Origin: Mucilaginibacter flavus | Lineage (GTDB): Bacteria; Bacteroidota; Bacteroidia; Sphingobacteriales; Sphingobacteriaceae | Direction: 5' to 3' | Assembly: GCF_030409315.1 (NCBI RefSeq) | Contig: NZ_JAUFPS010000043.1 | Location: 62,001-126,000, forward strand | DNA length: 64,000 nucleotides | Shown here: piece by piece, positions 63,356 to 64,000 of the stretch | How the letters are laid out: every line of letters begins with the position of its first letter | Position numbering within the stretch: position 1 is the stretch's first letter | Made by a program: the position numbers and the translations under genes | The notes under the pieces: generated by a model | Seen by the model: the letters and a program-made list of their open reading frames with translations, nothing else | The model's database searches: none | Told to the model about the DNA's origin: nothing

Positions 63356-64000
63356 TGTTAGTTAACTTATTGGATGGGAATTATGATAATACCTATATGA
63401 ATAACTCATGCTATTGCTTAATAGGCTCATTATAGCTGTATTTTTTCAGCATAATTGCAAAATGGTTCTTAAATTTGTATTTTGATCGTATGGTATTTCC
63501 GATTACTAAATTGTATACTTAAAAAGTAATGTTAAAGGGAATGGTGTCGCGTTTTTTTTGTTTGGAATTAAAAAGAAGAGGGACATAAGTAATTGTTGGT
63601 TAATCTTTAGTTAATCGCTTGTGTGATAAAATATTGTAATTTTTTCATTACAAATATTGTCATTTTTACTTTTATATCATGCTTAAAAAAAATAAAGTTA
63701 TCATTTGATGATATTGTAATAACTTAGGCGGGTTTATGTTAAAATAATGTTAAATCATTTTCTTGTAATGGAGCCTTAAGGTAACTCTAACTCTTGGATA
63801 TTTGAATGGTTGACTACATTATAATACCCAAATTGAAAAATAAAATTATCGGATAATTGAAAAGTTAGCAGAAAATCATAAATTAAGGATTAAATAAGAA
63901 TAGTATCAGCCAGCAATAGCATCTCCTAAATTATTTAGCTGTTTTAAATTTTATACTGTATCTATATCGTCTGTTTTTTACTGATATTGATCCCCAAGTA
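63356..64000. other. AT-rich end of window without a gene
   Basis: 645 bases with no coding region. It should hold the promoter of the sialidase-like gene on the minus strand; no clear consensus copy was found. Confidence 0.5.

Overview
The window looks like chromosomal DNA of a Bacteroidota member, most likely a Sphingobacteriaceae relative such as Mucilaginibacter or Pedobacter. The family level is an inference. It rests on a gldG-dnaN neighbourhood, several promoters of the Bacteroidota type (TTG, about 17-20 bases, TAnnTTTG), an Oar-like TonB receptor, DUF4397 lipoproteins, and the near absence of Shine-Dalgarno sequences outside a few translation and transcription genes.

Layout. 1-5.8 kb: the 3' part of gldG, dnaN, two tandem DUF4397 lipoproteins, a DedA membrane protein and a DUF4261 protein. 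5.8-9.1 kb, minus strand: a TMEM175-like channel, a TapB/DUF3108-like secreted protein, an S1/P1-type zinc nuclease/phospholipase and a methyltransferase. 9.4-16.5 kb: rpsT, radC, pheT, a ZapB-like coiled coil, zapA, a very likely 6S RNA, rny, an Mpo1-like membrane protein and a convergent ArsR-type regulator. 16.6-28 kb: an Oar-like TonB receptor behind a palindromic operator-like site, a secreted TNT-domain putative NAD glycohydrolase with a candidate immunity gene, a hybrid histidine kinase, a fused OlsF-like two-domain acyltransferase, a helix-hairpin-helix protein and apt. 28.5-31.6 kb: acyl-CoA dehydrogenase, a small orphan, rpsU with a rare strong Shine-Dalgarno, a Xer recombinase and hpf.

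31.7-45.5 kb is the large translation/transcription supercluster tRNA-Thr, -Tyr, -Gly, -Thr, tuf, tRNA-Trp, secE, nusG, rplK, rplA, rplJ, rplL, rpoB, rpoC. Its order matches the E. coli thrU-tufB to rpoBC region. A DUF3467 gene with its own promoter follows. 46.1-59 kb is an AT-rich exopolysaccharide locus of the Wzx/Wzy type: export lipoprotein, tyrosine autokinase, flippase, polymerase, five glycosyltransferases, a hexapeptide acetyltransferase and a WecG/TagA/CpsF transferase. It has no recognisable initiating phosphoglycosyl transferase. It ends in about 1 kb without genes, then two minus-strand glycan-active secreted proteins (parallel beta-helix and sialidase-like).

The most unusual thing in the DNA itself is between the genes. 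Many gaps hold long imperfect inverted repeats, and each is built from its own short repeated word. The words differ from gap to gap, yet the two arms of each gap stay complementary. Four of the gaps between nusG and rpoC, two tRNA spacers, and the gaps after the methyltransferase gene, radC, pheT and apt all show signs of this. Separate multi-hairpin elements of a REP/MITE-like kind lie at about 21.0, 22.7 and 28.1 kb.
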